Numbered from the stretch's first letter, positions 1 through 9,326 are shown. The stretch: DNA of 64,000 nt from Comamonas avium (GCF_014836675.1 NZ_JACSQK010000009.1:1-64000); one strand, 5' to 3'. Numbers and translations: made by a program. The notes: generated by a model not told the origin, from the letters alone.

Positions 1-1302
1 GTTGGTAAGACGTACACGATTTTGTCGGCCAGCCAGATCAATGGCACCTTCGATGCTGCGACCTCCAACTTTGCCTACCTGGATGCCAAGCTGGATTACA
101 CGACAGCCAACCAAGTTGACTTGGAGCTCAAGCGTAAAAGCAATGGTGGCGGGCAAATGCACTTTGCCGATCTGGCCAACACCAACAACCAAGGCTCGAC
201 CGCCAACGCGCTGGAAAGCCTGCCCAGCACCAATGCGCTGTACCAGTATGTGGAAACATTGCCCGCAGGCACACCTCCTGCAGTGTTCAGCAGCCTGTCG
301 GGCGATGCGCACTCGACGGTTTTGGGCAGCGTAAACATGCTCAATGCACATGCGCCCAACATCAGCCAGCAGCATTTGCGCAACAACCTGACGGCAGGCC
401 TGCGTGCAGGTGCGCCCATTGCCCAGTCTGATGGGCCGCTGCCAGCCTCGGCTTTGCCATCGTCCAAGGCCCTGCCAGCATGGGTAGAGGTAGTGGGCCA
501 CTGGCAAAAGATGGACGGCAACAGCAACACCCCCGGTGTGAAGCAAAACACCACCGGTCTGTTCCTGGGTGCTGACGAAGAGGTGGGCAACAGTGGCTGG
601 CGTGTCGGTGGCTCGGTCGGTTACACCAGTGCCGATGCCAAGGTGAGCAGCCGTGATGCCTCGGCCGACATCAGCAGCTACAGCGCTGCGGTGTACACCG
701 GCAAGGGCTTTAGCCATGGCGCCAACCGTATCAACGTCATTGGTGGCTTGGCTTACACCAAGCACAGCATTGAGTCTGAGCGCAGTGTGGCCACACTGAA
801 CCAGAACCTCAAAGCTGACTACAGCGCCCACACGGCGCAGTTGTTTGCGGAAGTGGGCTACGCCATGGGCCAGTACGACAAGCAGGGGTTTGAGCCATTT
901 GTAGGCATCACGCTGGGTGAGCAGCGCTCGGACAGCTTCAAGGAAAGCGGCGGGTTTGCAGCACTGAGCAGCGAATCCAGCCGTGACACACTGGCCAGTA
1001 CCACGCTGGGTGTGCGTGCGCACAGTGACTTTGTGCTGGCAGGCAAAGACACCCGCGTGCGCGGCACTTTGGGCGTGCGCCATGCCTGGGGCAATTTGAG
1101 CCAGAACCGCACCATGGCGTTTGAAGGCTCCAACAGCTTTACCGTGGCTGGTGCCCCCCTGGCGCGCAACACGGCGCTGGTGGGCCTGCAGGCCGAGATG
1201 GCGTTGAGCCGTTACTCGGCCTTGGTGCTGGGCTACAACGGCGAGTACGGTAGCGGCAGCCGTGACCAGTCTGCCAGCGTGAAAGTGCGCTGGGCTTTCT
1301 AA
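1..1302 (+). CDS. Autotransporter C-terminal beta-barrel (partial, 5' end outside window)
   Basis: The reading frame is open from base 1, so this is the last 433 residues of a larger outer-membrane autotransporter (type Va secretion). The final 280 or so residues show the alternating hydrophobic/polar beta-strand pattern of an autotransporter translocator: glycine-rich strands such as GWRVGGSVGYTSADAK, a repeated VRGTLGVRHAWG-type segment, and a C-terminal strand ending in Trp-Ala-Phe. A terminal aromatic residue is the usual BAM recognition signal. The first 150 residues would be the end of the passenger and the linker. The passenger lies outside the window, so its function (adhesin, protease or esterase) cannot be told. 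A strong terminator follows directly. Confidence 0.85.
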   Translation, partial: VGKTYTILSASQINGTFDAATSNFAYLDAKLDYTTANQVDLELKRKSNGGGQMHFADLANTNNQGSTANALESLPSTNALYQYVETLPAGTPPAVFSSLSGDAHSTVLGSVNMLNAHAPNISQQHLRNNLTAGLRAGAPIAQSDGPLPASALPSSKALPAWVEVVGHWQKMDGNSNTPGVKQNTTGLFLGADEEVGNSGWRVGGSVGYTSADAKVSSRDASADISSYSAAVYTGKGFSHGANRINVIGGLAYTKHSIESERSVATLNQNLKADYSAHTAQLFAEVGYAMGQYDKQGFEPFVGITLGEQRSDSFKESGGFAALSSESSRDTLASTTLGVRAHSDFVLAGKDTRVRGTLGVRHAWGNLSQNRTMAFEGSNSFTVAGAPLARNTALVGLQAEMALSRYSALVLGYNGEYGSGSRDQSASVKVRWAF

Positions 1303-1325
1303 GCGCGCTATCTGTGCAAAGAACA

Positions 1326-1359
1326 AACCCCTGCCGGAGCAAGCTGGCAGGGGTTTTTT
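1326..1359 (+). terminator. Rho-independent terminator after the autotransporter gene
   Basis: Inverted repeat CCCCTGCC...GGCAGGGG with a short loop, followed by a run of six T, starting about 25 bases after the autotransporter stop codon. Confidence 0.85.
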
Positions 1360-1456
1360 ATTGGAGGGTGTCGCCGTCTGAGATGCCAACGACGAGGCAG
1401 AGTAGAGTGGCTGCAAGCATGCCTAAGCTTGCACGTAGAAGTTGCCACAGGCAAAC

Positions 1457-1483
1457 AAAAAAACCCGCCAAGGCGGGTTTTTT
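1457..1483. terminator. Bidirectional terminator between convergent units
   Basis: AAAACCCGCC-AA-GGCGGGTTTTTT hairpin with A-runs on the left and T-runs on the right. It can stop transcription in both directions. It lies just 3' of the minus-strand tRNA-Ser and is probably that gene's terminator. Confidence 0.8.
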
Positions 1484-1547
1484 ATGTGGGCATGCTTGTG
1501 GGCATGTCCTATTTCTTAACTGTAAGTTATTGAAATCACAGTATTAG

Positions 1548-1637
1548 TGGCGGAAGGGGCGGGATTCGAACCCGCGGTGGGGATTAACCCACACACGCTT
1601 TCCAGGCGTGCGACTTAAGCCACTCATCCACCCTTCC
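1548..1637 (-). tRNA. tRNA-Ser (anticodon GGA)
   Basis: On the minus strand the sequence starts GGAAGGGTGGATGAGTGG and ends GGTTCGAATCC...CCTTCCGCCA. It has a 7-bp acceptor stem, a D-loop, the anticodon loop CTGGAAA with anticodon GGA, a long variable arm (GTGTGGGTTAATCCCCAC region) typical of serine tRNAs, a T-loop TTCGAAT and an encoded CCA end. Total length is 90 nt. Confidence 0.95.
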
Positions 1638-1807
1638 TGGCAACATAGCAATGCTACGTGCTGAATGTAAAAGCCAAGCTGATGCTTGGCTTTGTATTTT
1701 CAAGCAAAAAGAAGAAATTGTGAATACTTCTTGGTGCTTCAAAACAAGTTCAATTGTAGCGCAGTTTGACCGCATGAAATGAAAGTGGCGCGCCTCACCC
1801 GTGGCGT

Positions 1808-2563
1808 TCAGGCGAAACCGCCGTTGGCACGCACGATCTGGGAATTGACCCATCCACCATCCTCGCTGGCCAGGAATGAAACCACTCGTGCAATGTCTTC
1901 GGGATGCCCCAGACGCTCCAGTGGTGTGGCCTTGCTGAGTTGAGCAATTTGCTCATCGCTCTTGCCGCTGAGAAACAGCTCTGTGGCAACAGGGCCAGGC
2001 GCCACGGCATTGACCGTAATGTTTCTGCCGCGCAACTCGTTGGCCAGAACATGCACCAATCCTTCAACGCCAGCTTTGGCTGCAATATAGGGTCCGTATT
2101 GGGGGAAAGACTTGGCAATCACGCTGGTTGAGATTGCAACAATGCGCCCGTTGGCCTGCAGGTGCTCAGCTGCATGGGCCAGGACCAGAAAAGCGCCTCG
2201 CAAATTGGTATGAATGGCGCGGTCAAAAACCTCGATGCTGTCAGGAGCGATGGATGCCAGGGGCATCGCACCAGCGCTATGCACAACGACGCTGGGGGTG
2301 CCGAAGGATTCGAGCGTGGTGGCAAATAGCCGCTGCACCTCGTCGGGTTCAGATACGTCGGCCTGTACAGCAATGGCTGCGCCGCCAGCTTCTTCAATCG
2401 TCTGCACCACTTCCTGTGCCTTGGCAGTGTTGCCAGCGTAGTTGACGACAATGTTGAAGCCATCAGCTGCCAGGCGCAGGGCAATGGCACGGCCAATGCC
2501 TCGCGAAGCTCCCGTAACAATGGCGGTCAGTTTGGGGGGTGTGATGCTAGAAAGCTTATGCAT
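1808..2563 (-). CDS. SDR-family NAD(P)-dependent oxidoreductase
   Basis: Classical short-chain dehydrogenase of 251 residues, presumably a cytoplasmic NAD(P)H-dependent oxidoreductase. Visible motifs are the Rossmann TGASRGIG near residue 17, the HSAGA segment in place of NNAG, the catalytic Ser in AISTSV, and YGPYIAAKAG, which supplies the catalytic Tyr and Lys. The end GGWVNSQIVRANGGFA matches the family C-terminus. I chose the start at 2563 (MHKLSS) because an AGGA stands 8 bases upstream and the longer frame adds a non-SDR, arginine/leucine-rich extension. It is divergently arranged with the broken LysR gene at 2887, the usual layout for a LysR regulator and its target. The substrate cannot be inferred. 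Confidence 0.88.
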   Translation of the reverse strand: MHKLSSITPPKLTAIVTGASRGIGRAIALRLAADGFNIVVNYAGNTAKAQEVVQTIEEAGGAAIAVQADVSEPDEVQRLFATTLESFGTPSVVVHSAGAMPLASIAPDSIEVFDRAIHTNLRGAFLVLAHAAEHLQANGRIVAISTSVIAKSFPQYGPYIAAKAGVEGLVHVLANELRGRNITVNAVAPGPVATELFLSGKSDEQIAQLSKATPLERLGHPEDIARVVSFLASEDGGWVNSQIVRANGGFA

Positions 2564-2886
2564 GATCAATCCTTGAAATGGCAGCAGGCGCAAGAGCACA
2601 CGACAACCGCAACGCAACCCCAGGCATGGTGGCAAGCGTTGCCTTGACAGCTTGATCTGTGAAGGCAGTGCTAGACACATTCTGAGGCTCAACTGCAAAA
2701 AATCGGTTTACGTTCATGGCTCAATGCTTACGGTGAATGCGAGAAGGTGCACTGAGGCACGGCGCTTTTCAGTCCAAAGAGCGTGTTGCTCGTGGGGCAT
2801 GAACGCAATGATCGTGATTGACTGCAAATGAATAAATGGTATGAAATTGACTTGTTAATTCAAAAAAAACCAACAATCAATATTTC

Positions 2887-3801
2887 ATGGATCGCTTCAG
2901 CGCTTTGCAACTTTTCACTCGCATTGTGTAGCTGGGCAGCTTTACTCAGGCAGCCAGCGCTTTGAATATTCCACGCGCAACGGCAACGCATGCCATCAAA
3001 GAATTAGAAAAAAAGCTGGGTGCGCGCTTGCTGGATCGCACCACGCGGCAGGTCAAGCCTACTTTGGATGGGCAATCTTTCTACGAACGCAGCAAGCAGA
3101 TACTGCTTGATCTGGAAGACGCACAAGCGTCTCTGAGTACGCATATCAAAAACCCCCATGGAACCCTGCGGCTGGATTTGCACGGAGCGCATGCCACGCT
3201 GATCATCTTGCCGCGCATTGGCCAGTTCAGGGCTCTGTATCCACAGATTGACGTGGTCATCAGCAGTGGCGACCGCCTGGTCGATCTGGTCAAGGAGGGT
3301 ATCGATTGCGTCGTACGCGCAGGCCATCCGCAAGACTCTTCGCTGGTTGCTCGCAAGCTGGCCGACATGCAGGAAATCATCTGTGCCAGCCCTGAATATC
3401 TGGCGCGACATGGCATGCCTGTACATCCCCGTGAACTGCAGGCACACCAGGGTGTTGGATTTTTCTCCAGAGGCAGCAGCAGTCGCTACCCTTTCACGGT
3501 CATTGTGGATGGGCAGGTCGCCGAATTTGAAGCGAGCGGCTGGCTCTCAGTCAACGATGCAGAGTGCTACACCAGTGCAGCACTTGCCGGTTGTGGACTG
3601 ATACAGGCCCCCCGCTTTCGCCTGCAAGAGCACCTGCAAGCCGGGCGTCTGGTGCAAGTGCTTGACAAATGGATGTGTCCTGCGCGTCCGGTTTTTGCGC
3701 TGTATCCATTTCACCATCAGCTTTCACCCAGAGTGCGGGTGTTTATCGATTGGGCCTGTGGTGTGTATGAAGACAAGTTCACTCCAGCGCAGGCTGGCTA
3801 A
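2887..3801 (+). pseudogene. LysR-family transcriptional regulator interrupted by a stop at codon 15
   Basis: From ATG at 2887 the translation is MDRFSALQLFTRIV, then TAG (2929-2931), then LGSFTQAASALNIPRAT in the same frame. LysR regulators normally have Glu at the stop position, so a single GAG-to-TAG change explains it. The rest is intact: the HTH remainder (NIPRATATHAIKELEKKLGA), the linker helix, and a substrate-binding domain to residue 305. The only in-frame restart is TTG at 2962, which would lose the first helix of the winged HTH and probably DNA binding. I call it a nonsense pseudogene, or less likely a suppressed or miscalled base. It would have controlled the divergent SDR gene at 1808-2563; the 323 bp between them must hold both promoters. 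Confidence 0.85.
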
Positions 3802-4018
3802 TGTCACCTGAAGCATTGAAATGTGGTTCCGAACGCCGGGGGCTTGTCTGAGGGGGTGCTGCGCGCCATGTGCGTGCATTCTTTCGCTGGCTCGGGTGCT
3901 GCTGCTTCCAAGGCCTTGTGCCTTCAGGCGCACTCGCGATATGTGCCAGTTTGCAAGTCCTGCCCATCTGCAGCGAAGGCCTCCAAAAGCGGCTGATATG
4001 GGCGTTCGGGAGATGGGC

Positions 4019-4273
4019 TCAGCACAAGGCAACGTTGTCGGCATCCAGTGACGGCGGGCGTAAAAGATCTTCGTTCACCCCCATCTCCAGGCTGGCGCGC
4101 TCGACAGCTTGCCAAAGTGTCGCTGGCATTTGCAGTATCTCTTCAGGGGACTCAGCACTGGCAATCCAGGCACTGATTTCACGGTGCTGTTCATGGGTCA
4201 GCAAGTCAAGATTCAGCATTTCGTCGATTGTTTTCATTGTTTGGCGATGGGTGATTTTTAGACGGACACTCAT
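4019..4273 (-). CDS. Small conserved-looking hypothetical protein
   Basis: 84 residues, or 72 if the internal Met at 4237 (MKTIDEML) is the start. It is acidic and helical, with no signal peptide or membrane segment. Segments such as LDLLTHEQHREISAWI and LWQAVERASLEMGVNEDLL look like an amphipathic helical bundle with normal codon use, which is why I keep it as a real gene. No Shine-Dalgarno sequence is clear in front of either start. I do not recognise the family. The flanking stretches 3802-4018 and 4274-4526 show no other supported gene. Confidence 0.5.
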   Translation of the reverse strand: MSVRLKITHRQTMKTIDEMLNLDLLTHEQHREISAWIASAESPEEILQMPATLWQAVERASLEMGVNEDLLRPPSLDADNVALC

Positions 4274-4526
4274 CCAAGATGGTGCCAGATGCTGTCAAAA
4301 CTAGAGCCGCGTGCTTGCCAATTACCAATTTAAGGCCGGGAATGCGAAGTATTGCCTCAACGGCCTTACCTGCCTCACAGGGCGCTTGGCACGACTGAAC
4401 TCCAATGGCCGCAATGTCGTGCACATGGCCAAGAGTGTTTTTGCAGCGCCAGTCTGGCAGTGGGGATGCGCGGCACGGTCTCTGTGCACCAGATGTCTGG
4501 CATCTGACTCTTATAATCAGCGCCTA

Positions 4527-4722
4527 CGAACGGGAGTCCTGCCGCGCAAACGCACGGCGGGGTGAAACGGGAAGTCCGGTGACCTCAAGGCTTTGGCCTT
4601 GAACATTCCGGCGCAGCCCCCGCTGCTGTAAGCCTGACAGACACACTTGAATGCCACTGGATGACATATCCGGGAAGGCGGTGTGCCCTGAATGACGGCG
4701 AGCCAGAATACCGACCTGTTCG
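4527..4722 (+). promoter_or_regulatory. Cobalamin (B12, AdoCbl-type) riboswitch
   Basis: This leader lies 130 bases upstream of cobO. CGAAC at 4527 pairs with GTTCG at 4718 to close the element (P1). Inside are the conserved core blocks: ACGGGAAGTCCGGTGA, then CCGGCGCAGCCCCCGCTGCTGTAA, then GCCACTGGATGACATATCCGGGAAGGC, and the 3' block GAGCCAGAATACCGACCTG. These match the order and wording of the B12-box riboswitch family. It should repress the downstream cobO-btu-cobWN operon when adenosylcobalamin is plentiful, presumably by sequestering the ribosome site or terminating in the 4723-4855 segment. Confidence 0.95.
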
Positions 4723-4855
4723 AACGCAGTTGTATGCCACGGGGTGTGGGCCGTTTGCTGACAGGCCCAGTCTCACCTCATTGTGTGGCCCAGGCCCGCC
4801 GCACACATCTCCTCCTCCTTGCATGCCTTTCATCGTGTAATGGCTCGGGGAGAGC

Positions 4856-5482
4856 ATGGACGAACAGTTCAAACAGCTGCATGCCGGGCGCATGCAGGAA
4901 AAAAAGGCACAGGTTCTGGCCGCAGTAGAGCGTGCCCAGACAGAGCGCGGCATCGTTGTGCTTCTCACAGGCCATGGCAAAGGCAAGACGACTTCTGCAT
5001 TCGGCATGCTGTACCGCGCACTGGGTCACGGGCTGCGTGCGGGTGTGGTGCAGTTCATCAAAGGCACGCACGCTACGGGTGAAATCACGTTCTTGCACCA
5101 CCTTGGTCTGCTCGGCCAAGGGCCAGCGTCTCAGGTGCAATACCACGCCATGGCAACAGGTTGCACCTGGCAGCGCAGCGACTGGGATGCCGACAAGCCC
5201 GCAGCCGATATAGCGTGGCAGGCAGCGCAACGCATGCTCTGTGATGACAGCCTGCGTCTGGTGGTGCTCGATGAATTGACTTTCATGCTGCAGTACGGCT
5301 ATCTGCAGATGGAGTACGTACTGCAAGCCATCAGAAACCGGCCCCAAGGGCAGACGGTGGTGATAACAGGTCGCTCTGCGCACGCGCAGCTGATAGCGCT
5401 GGCAGACACCGTCAGTGACATTGCAGAGACCAAGCATGCATTCAAAGCCGGGGTCAAGGCACAAGCGGGCGTAGATTTCTGA
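4856..5482 (+). CDS. cobO: Cob(I)yrinic acid a,c-diamide adenosyltransferase (CobO/BtuR/CobA type)
   Basis: This enzyme transfers the 5'-deoxyadenosyl group from ATP to the cob(I)alt of corrinoids, in de novo synthesis and in salvage. The 208-residue length is usual for the CobA/CobO family. Residues 35-50 hold the characteristic P-loop TGHGKGKTTSAFGMLYRA. Further on are FIKGTHATGE, the WQRSDWDAD segment, LVVLDELTFML (the Walker-B-like acidic cluster) and VVITGRSAH near the end. ATG 4856 follows a GGGGAGA ribosome site. It is the first gene after the cobalamin riboswitch, and its stop overlaps the next start (TGATG), so the two are translationally coupled. Confidence 0.95.
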   Translation: MDEQFKQLHAGRMQEKKAQVLAAVERAQTERGIVVLLTGHGKGKTTSAFGMLYRALGHGLRAGVVQFIKGTHATGEITFLHHLGLLGQGPASQVQYHAMATGCTWQRSDWDADKPAADIAWQAAQRMLCDDSLRLVVLDELTFMLQYGYLQMEYVLQAIRNRPQGQTVVITGRSAHAQLIALADTVSDIAETKHAFKAGVKAQAGVDF

Positions 5483-6360
5483 TGCGCTGGACTTTGCCTT
5501 CATGCGCGGTCGTGGCATTTTTGTGTGGGCCTTTGTGGGCTGATACGGCTCAGCTGCCAACTCTCATGTCCACCAATATCTGTGCCGATACCCTGGCATT
5601 GAGTCTGGCTGATCCTTCGCAAATTCTTTCGCTCTCGCGTCAGAGCCAAGATGCGCAGCGCTTTTCCATGGTGGCCCAGGCTAAAAAATTCCCGTCGAAC
5701 TTAGCTACCGCAGAAGATGTGCTGCACAGCAAGCCGCACATTGTGCTGGCCTCGCGCCGCTGGAATGCCCGCCACCAGACGGCACTGCTCAAACGGTACA
5801 ACGTCCAGATCGTGACCGTGCCATTTCCCACCGATTGGGACGGCATCTTCAGCAGCACCCGCCAGATAGGCAAAGCCCTGGGCAGAGAGCCGGCCGCGCA
5901 AGAGCTGCTGGAGAGTCTGTCGCTGCGTTTAGCGCAATTGCACCAAACTGCGCGCCCGTTCAATGCCCTGTATTTGCGGCCCAATGGTGGAAGTGCTGGC
6001 AAGCAGACCCATGTGGATGCGGTGCTGACGGCCGCTGGACTGCGCAACCACGCCACAGCACTGGGCCTGCATGGATGGGGGCGCATTGATCTGGAACGCA
6101 TCGTGCACAACCCTCCAGATATTTTCATCACCCCCGGTCTGGTCAACGACGTGGCATATGCCCGCTCTGGGCTGAGCCGACATCCACAGATGCAAAAGCT
6201 GCTCCAGCGCATTCCAGTGGTGGCCTTGGCGCATAACGACTGGGGTTGCAGCAACTGGCTGTTGATTGAAGCGGCAGAGTCGGTGGCCGCGCAGGTGGAT
6301 GCCTTGCAGCTGCCATTGGCCAGCACTCAGACTCTGGCGCACGAGGTGGGCAAACCATGA
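5482..6360 (+). CDS. btuF: Periplasmic corrinoid-binding protein of an ABC importer (BtuF-like)
   Basis: 292 residues with an N-terminal signal peptide (hydrophobic VVAFLCGPLWA, likely cleavage after Ala-20). It has the class III binding-protein fold of the BtuF/FhuD/FepB group: an N-terminal lobe with LMSTNICADTLAL and PHIVLASRRW, a long backbone helix around RQIGKALGREPAAQELL, and a C-terminal lobe with NDWGCSNWLLIEAAESVA. Sequence alone could also suit heme or siderophore uptake. The B12 riboswitch and the cob neighbours make corrinoid the likely ligand. It overlaps cobO upstream and the permease gene downstream (ATGA). No TonB-dependent receptor (btuB) is present in the window. Confidence 0.88.
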   Translation: MRWTLPSCAVVAFLCGPLWADTAQLPTLMSTNICADTLALSLADPSQILSLSRQSQDAQRFSMVAQAKKFPSNLATAEDVLHSKPHIVLASRRWNARHQTALLKRYNVQIVTVPFPTDWDGIFSSTRQIGKALGREPAAQELLESLSLRLAQLHQTARPFNALYLRPNGGSAGKQTHVDAVLTAAGLRNHATALGLHGWGRIDLERIVHNPPDIFITPGLVNDVAYARSGLSRHPQMQKLLQRIPVVALAHNDWGCSNWLLIEAAESVAAQVDALQLPLASTQTLAHEVGKP

Positions 6361-7397
6361 ATGCAATCCCCGTGCGAGCTGGGCTGTCAAATTTCTCGAA
6401 TGCCTGGGTTTTGAATGGTGCTCTATTGGCAGTGCTGCTGATGCTCAGCTGTATCTCGCTGGGCATCGGCTCGGTGTCCATCGGCGTCACCGACTGGTGG
6501 TCTGTGATCCTGCAGCAGCAGGCCACTGATTTGGCGCTGCGGCACCAGTCAATCATGCAGGAAATCCGCCTGCCCAGGGTCGTGCTGGCAGTGCTGGTGG
6601 GCATGTCGCTGGGCATGGCCGGGGCAGCTTTGCAAGGGCTGCTGCGCAACCCGCTGGCCGAACCGGGTCTGCTGGGTGTCAGCTCCAGCGCTGGTTTGGG
6701 CGCCGTGCTGTGCATCTATTTTGGGCTGTGGCACTGGAACCCCTGGCTGCTGCCTACCGTGGCTATGGGCTGTGCAGCAGCGGCAACCACGGTGCTCTAC
6801 CGTATTGCCAGCAAAGGCGCGAGCAACCTCACCTTGATTTTGGCGGGTGTCGCCATGTCGTCGCTGGCTGCTGCCTTGACATCTCTGGCGATCAATCTGG
6901 CACCCACGCCCACCGACATGCAAGACATCGTGCTATGGCTGATGGGGTCTTTGGCAGACCGCAGTTTTGATGAGGTGCGCCTGTGTCTGCCGTTTATCGC
7001 ACTGGGCCTGCTGATACTGGCCTTCAGTGGCCGCCAGCTCGATGCGCTGACGCTGGGTGAAGACGAAGCCGCCAGCATGGGCGTGAATTTGCCGCGACTG
7101 CGTGCACAAATCATTGCTGGTACAGCTTTGTGCGTGGGGGCCAGCGTGGCAGTCACCGGCTCCATAGGCTTTATCGGGCTGGTGGTGCCGCACCTGTTTC
7201 GCGGTCTTGTCGGGTATCGACCTTCACGGCTGATGCTGCCCAGCGCTCTGGGTGGCGCAGTGCTGTTACTCAGCGCTGATATTGCGCTGCGACTGCTCAG
7301 TGGCCGGGTAGAGCTGATGCTGGGCGTAGTCACAGCCTTGATTGGTGCCCCGTTCTTCTTTTATCTGGTGGTGCGTGAGCGCTGGAGGAGCCGCTGA
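6357..7397 (+). CDS. btuC: FecCD-family ABC permease, corrinoid import (BtuC-like)
   Basis: 346 residues, the standard length for BtuC/FecD permeases. There are about ten hydrophobic segments. The signature RLPRVVLAVLVGMSLGMAGA is followed by LQGLLRNPLAEPGLLGVSSSAGLGA, the best conserved stretch of the family. GFIGLVVPHLFRGLVG near residue 270 is the cytoplasmic coupling loop that contacts the ATPase. The protein forms the inner-membrane homodimeric channel. ATG 6357 overlaps the btuF stop by 4 bases, and the gene's own stop overlaps the next start (TGATG). Confidence 0.93.
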   Translation: MNAIPVRAGLSNFSNAWVLNGALLAVLLMLSCISLGIGSVSIGVTDWWSVILQQQATDLALRHQSIMQEIRLPRVVLAVLVGMSLGMAGAALQGLLRNPLAEPGLLGVSSSAGLGAVLCIYFGLWHWNPWLLPTVAMGCAAAATTVLYRIASKGASNLTLILAGVAMSSLAAALTSLAINLAPTPTDMQDIVLWLMGSLADRSFDEVRLCLPFIALGLLILAFSGRQLDALTLGEDEAASMGVNLPRLRAQIIAGTALCVGASVAVTGSIGFIGLVVPHLFRGLVGYRPSRLMLPSALGGAVLLLSADIALRLLSGRVELMLGVVTALIGAPFFFYLVVRERWRSR

Positions 7398-8185
7398 TGC
7401 GCACACTGGCCATTGAATCGCTGCAGGTTGACTGGGCTGGCAAGACCTGTGTGAAGGATTTGTCCTTTGAGGTGCAGTCCGGTGAGCTTTTCGCATTGAT
7501 AGGCCCCAATGGGGCCGGAAAAAGCACGGTGCTGCGTGCTATCGCGCAATTGCTGCCACACCAGGGCCGGGTGCTGCTGGATGGTCAGGACCTGGGGCGT
7601 CTTGCACCGGGCCAGCGGGCCAAACGGCTGGCTTATCTGTCTCAGGGTGACCAGGTAGCCTGGCCTTTGCAGGTGCGTGACTTTGTGGCGTTGGGGCGTT
7701 TGCCGCACCAAAGCCGGTTTGGCATCCGCTCAGCCTCAAGCGCCGATGAACAGGCCATTGATACAGCGCTGAGCGCGATGCACCTGCAAGCTTTTCAGCA
7801 CCGCCATCTCAATGAACTTTCAGGTGGTGAACGTGCCCGTGCCCGTCTGGCCCGCGCCATGGCTGTGCAGGCGCCGTTGCTGCTGGCCGATGAGCCCGTG
7901 GCTGCACTTGACCCCTACCACCAGCTCAGCGTGATGGAGCTGCTGCGCTCTCAGTGCAACGCCGGTCAGGCTGTTGTGGTGGTGCTGCACGACCTGACGC
8001 TGGCCAGCCGTTTCTGCGATCGGGTTTTACTGCTGCAAAGCGGCTCTGCCGTGGCCTGTGGTGCACCGCGCCATGTGCTCACGCCAGCAAATTTGCAGCA
8101 CGTCTATCAGGTACAGGCCATGCACGGCGAGCACGAGAGCCAGGGCTACGTTGTGCCGTGGCGCTGCCGGCCGGTCACTCAATGA
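7397..8185 (+). CDS. btuD: ABC transporter ATP-binding protein, corrinoid import (BtuD-like)
   Basis: 262 residues. Walker A GPNGAGKST is at residues 35-43, the Q-loop is near LSQGDQVAWPL, the ABC signature is LSGGERARARLARAMA, Walker B is LLLADEPVAALDP, and the switch His is in VVVVLHDLTLASRFCD. It powers the BtuC channel. It belongs to the FecE/BtuD/HmuV subfamily and is assigned to corrinoid transport by its overlapping position in the riboswitch-controlled operon. A 64-bp gap separates it from cobW, the only real spacing in the operon until the ChlD-like gene. Confidence 0.93.
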   Translation: MRTLAIESLQVDWAGKTCVKDLSFEVQSGELFALIGPNGAGKSTVLRAIAQLLPHQGRVLLDGQDLGRLAPGQRAKRLAYLSQGDQVAWPLQVRDFVALGRLPHQSRFGIRSASSADEQAIDTALSAMHLQAFQHRHLNELSGGERARARLARAMAVQAPLLLADEPVAALDPYHQLSVMELLRSQCNAGQAVVVVLHDLTLASRFCDRVLLLQSGSAVACGAPRHVLTPANLQHVYQVQAMHGEHESQGYVVPWRCRPVTQ

Positions 8186-8249
8186 AAACCTTTCCCGCGT
8201 GCGCTGCAAGCAAGCCACATTCTTTTGAACGAACAACAGGACACTCCAT

Positions 8250-9326
8250 ATGACAAGCAACCACAAAATCCCTGCAACCATCGTGACGGGTTTTCTGGGC
8301 AGTGGAAAAACGACGCTGTTGCGCCACATTCTGAACAACGCCAATGGCCGCCGTATCGCCGTAATCGTCAACGAGTTCGGCGAACTGGGTATTGATGGCG
8401 ACATCCTGCGCGGCTGTGGCATTGGCTGCGAGGATGAGCAGGGCGAGCAAAGCGGACAGCTGTATGAACTGGCCAACGGCTGCCTGTGCTGCACAGTGCA
8501 AGAAGAGTTCTATCCCGTGATGCGTGAGCTGATTGCGCGCCGTGGCGATATCGACCATATCCTGATCGAAACCAGCGGCCTGGCGCTGCCCAAACCTCTG
8601 GTTCAGGCCTTTAACTGGCCTGAAATCAAGAACGCCTGCACGGTAGATGCGGTGATCACCGTGGTCGATGTGCCCGCTACTGCTGCAGGCCAGTTCGCAG
8701 CCAATCCGGCAGCTGTGGATGCCCAGCGCAGGCAAGATCCAAATTTGGACCACGAGTCGCCCCTGCATGAGCTGTTTGAAGATCAGCTCATGTCCGCTGA
8801 CCTGGTGGTACTCACCAAGCTCGACCAGTCCAGCAGCGAAGATCGGGCCACAGTGGAGGCCATCGTGCGCCAGGAAGTGCCTGCACAGGTGAAGATTGTG
8901 GCTGCCGATCATGGCCAGATCGATCTGGCTGTGGTGCTTGGCCTGTTCAGCGCATCGGAAGAAAGCATTGATGAACGCCACAGCCACCATGGGCACGAAG
9001 AAGGTCAGGCGCACGACCACCACGACCATGACGAGTTCGACTCAATCGTCGTCAAGCTGCCTGAAATGGAGCGCGAAGCTTTGCTGGAAAAGCTGCAGGC
9101 CATTGTCTCCGAGCAAACCGTCTACCGCGTCAAAGGCTTTGTTGCCGTACCCGGCAAGCCTATGCGTCTGGTCGTACACGGCGTGGGCAAGCGTTTTGAC
9201 AGCTACTTTGACCGCCGCTGGACAGACACCGAAACGCGGCAGACCTATCTGGTGTTCATTGGCCACGATCTAGATGAAGCCGCTATTCATGCCCAGCTGG
9301 CCACCCTGACCGCTGGAGCGCACTGA
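8250..9326 (+). CDS. cobW: CobW-family metal-chaperone GTPase
   Basis: 358-residue G3E GTPase. Walker A is TGFLGSGKTTLL at residues 12-23. The CxCC metal motif occurs in NGCLCCTVQEEF, and the switch region is VNEFGELGIDGD. The guanine-specificity motif is TKLD. A histidine-rich linker (HSHHGHEEGQAHDHHDHD, about residues 247-264) precedes the C-terminal CobW_C domain. CobW proteins are thought to deliver Co2+ to the CobN chelatase. The gene directly precedes cobN, which it overlaps by one base. A good ribosome site is not evident, but ATG 8250 gives the standard N-terminus. Confidence 0.95.
   Translation: MTSNHKIPATIVTGFLGSGKTTLLRHILNNANGRRIAVIVNEFGELGIDGDILRGCGIGCEDEQGEQSGQLYELANGCLCCTVQEEFYPVMRELIARRGDIDHILIETSGLALPKPLVQAFNWPEIKNACTVDAVITVVDVPATAAGQFAANPAAVDAQRRQDPNLDHESPLHELFEDQLMSADLVVLTKLDQSSSEDRATVEAIVRQEVPAQVKIVAADHGQIDLAVVLGLFSASEESIDERHSHHGHEEGQAHDHHDHDEFDSIVVKLPEMEREALLEKLQAIVSEQTVYRVKGFVAVPGKPMRLVVHGVGKRFDSYFDRRWTDTETRQTYLVFIGHDLDEAAIHAQLATLTAGAH

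Noticed and set aside
1584-1853. 89-codon minus-strand frame
   Set aside because: Runs through tRNA-Ser and its flanks; not a protein gene.
5482-8185. Siderophore or heme importer identity for the ABC system
   Set aside because: The same family fits sequence-wise, but the B12 riboswitch and overlapping cobO/cobW/cobN genes favour corrinoid.
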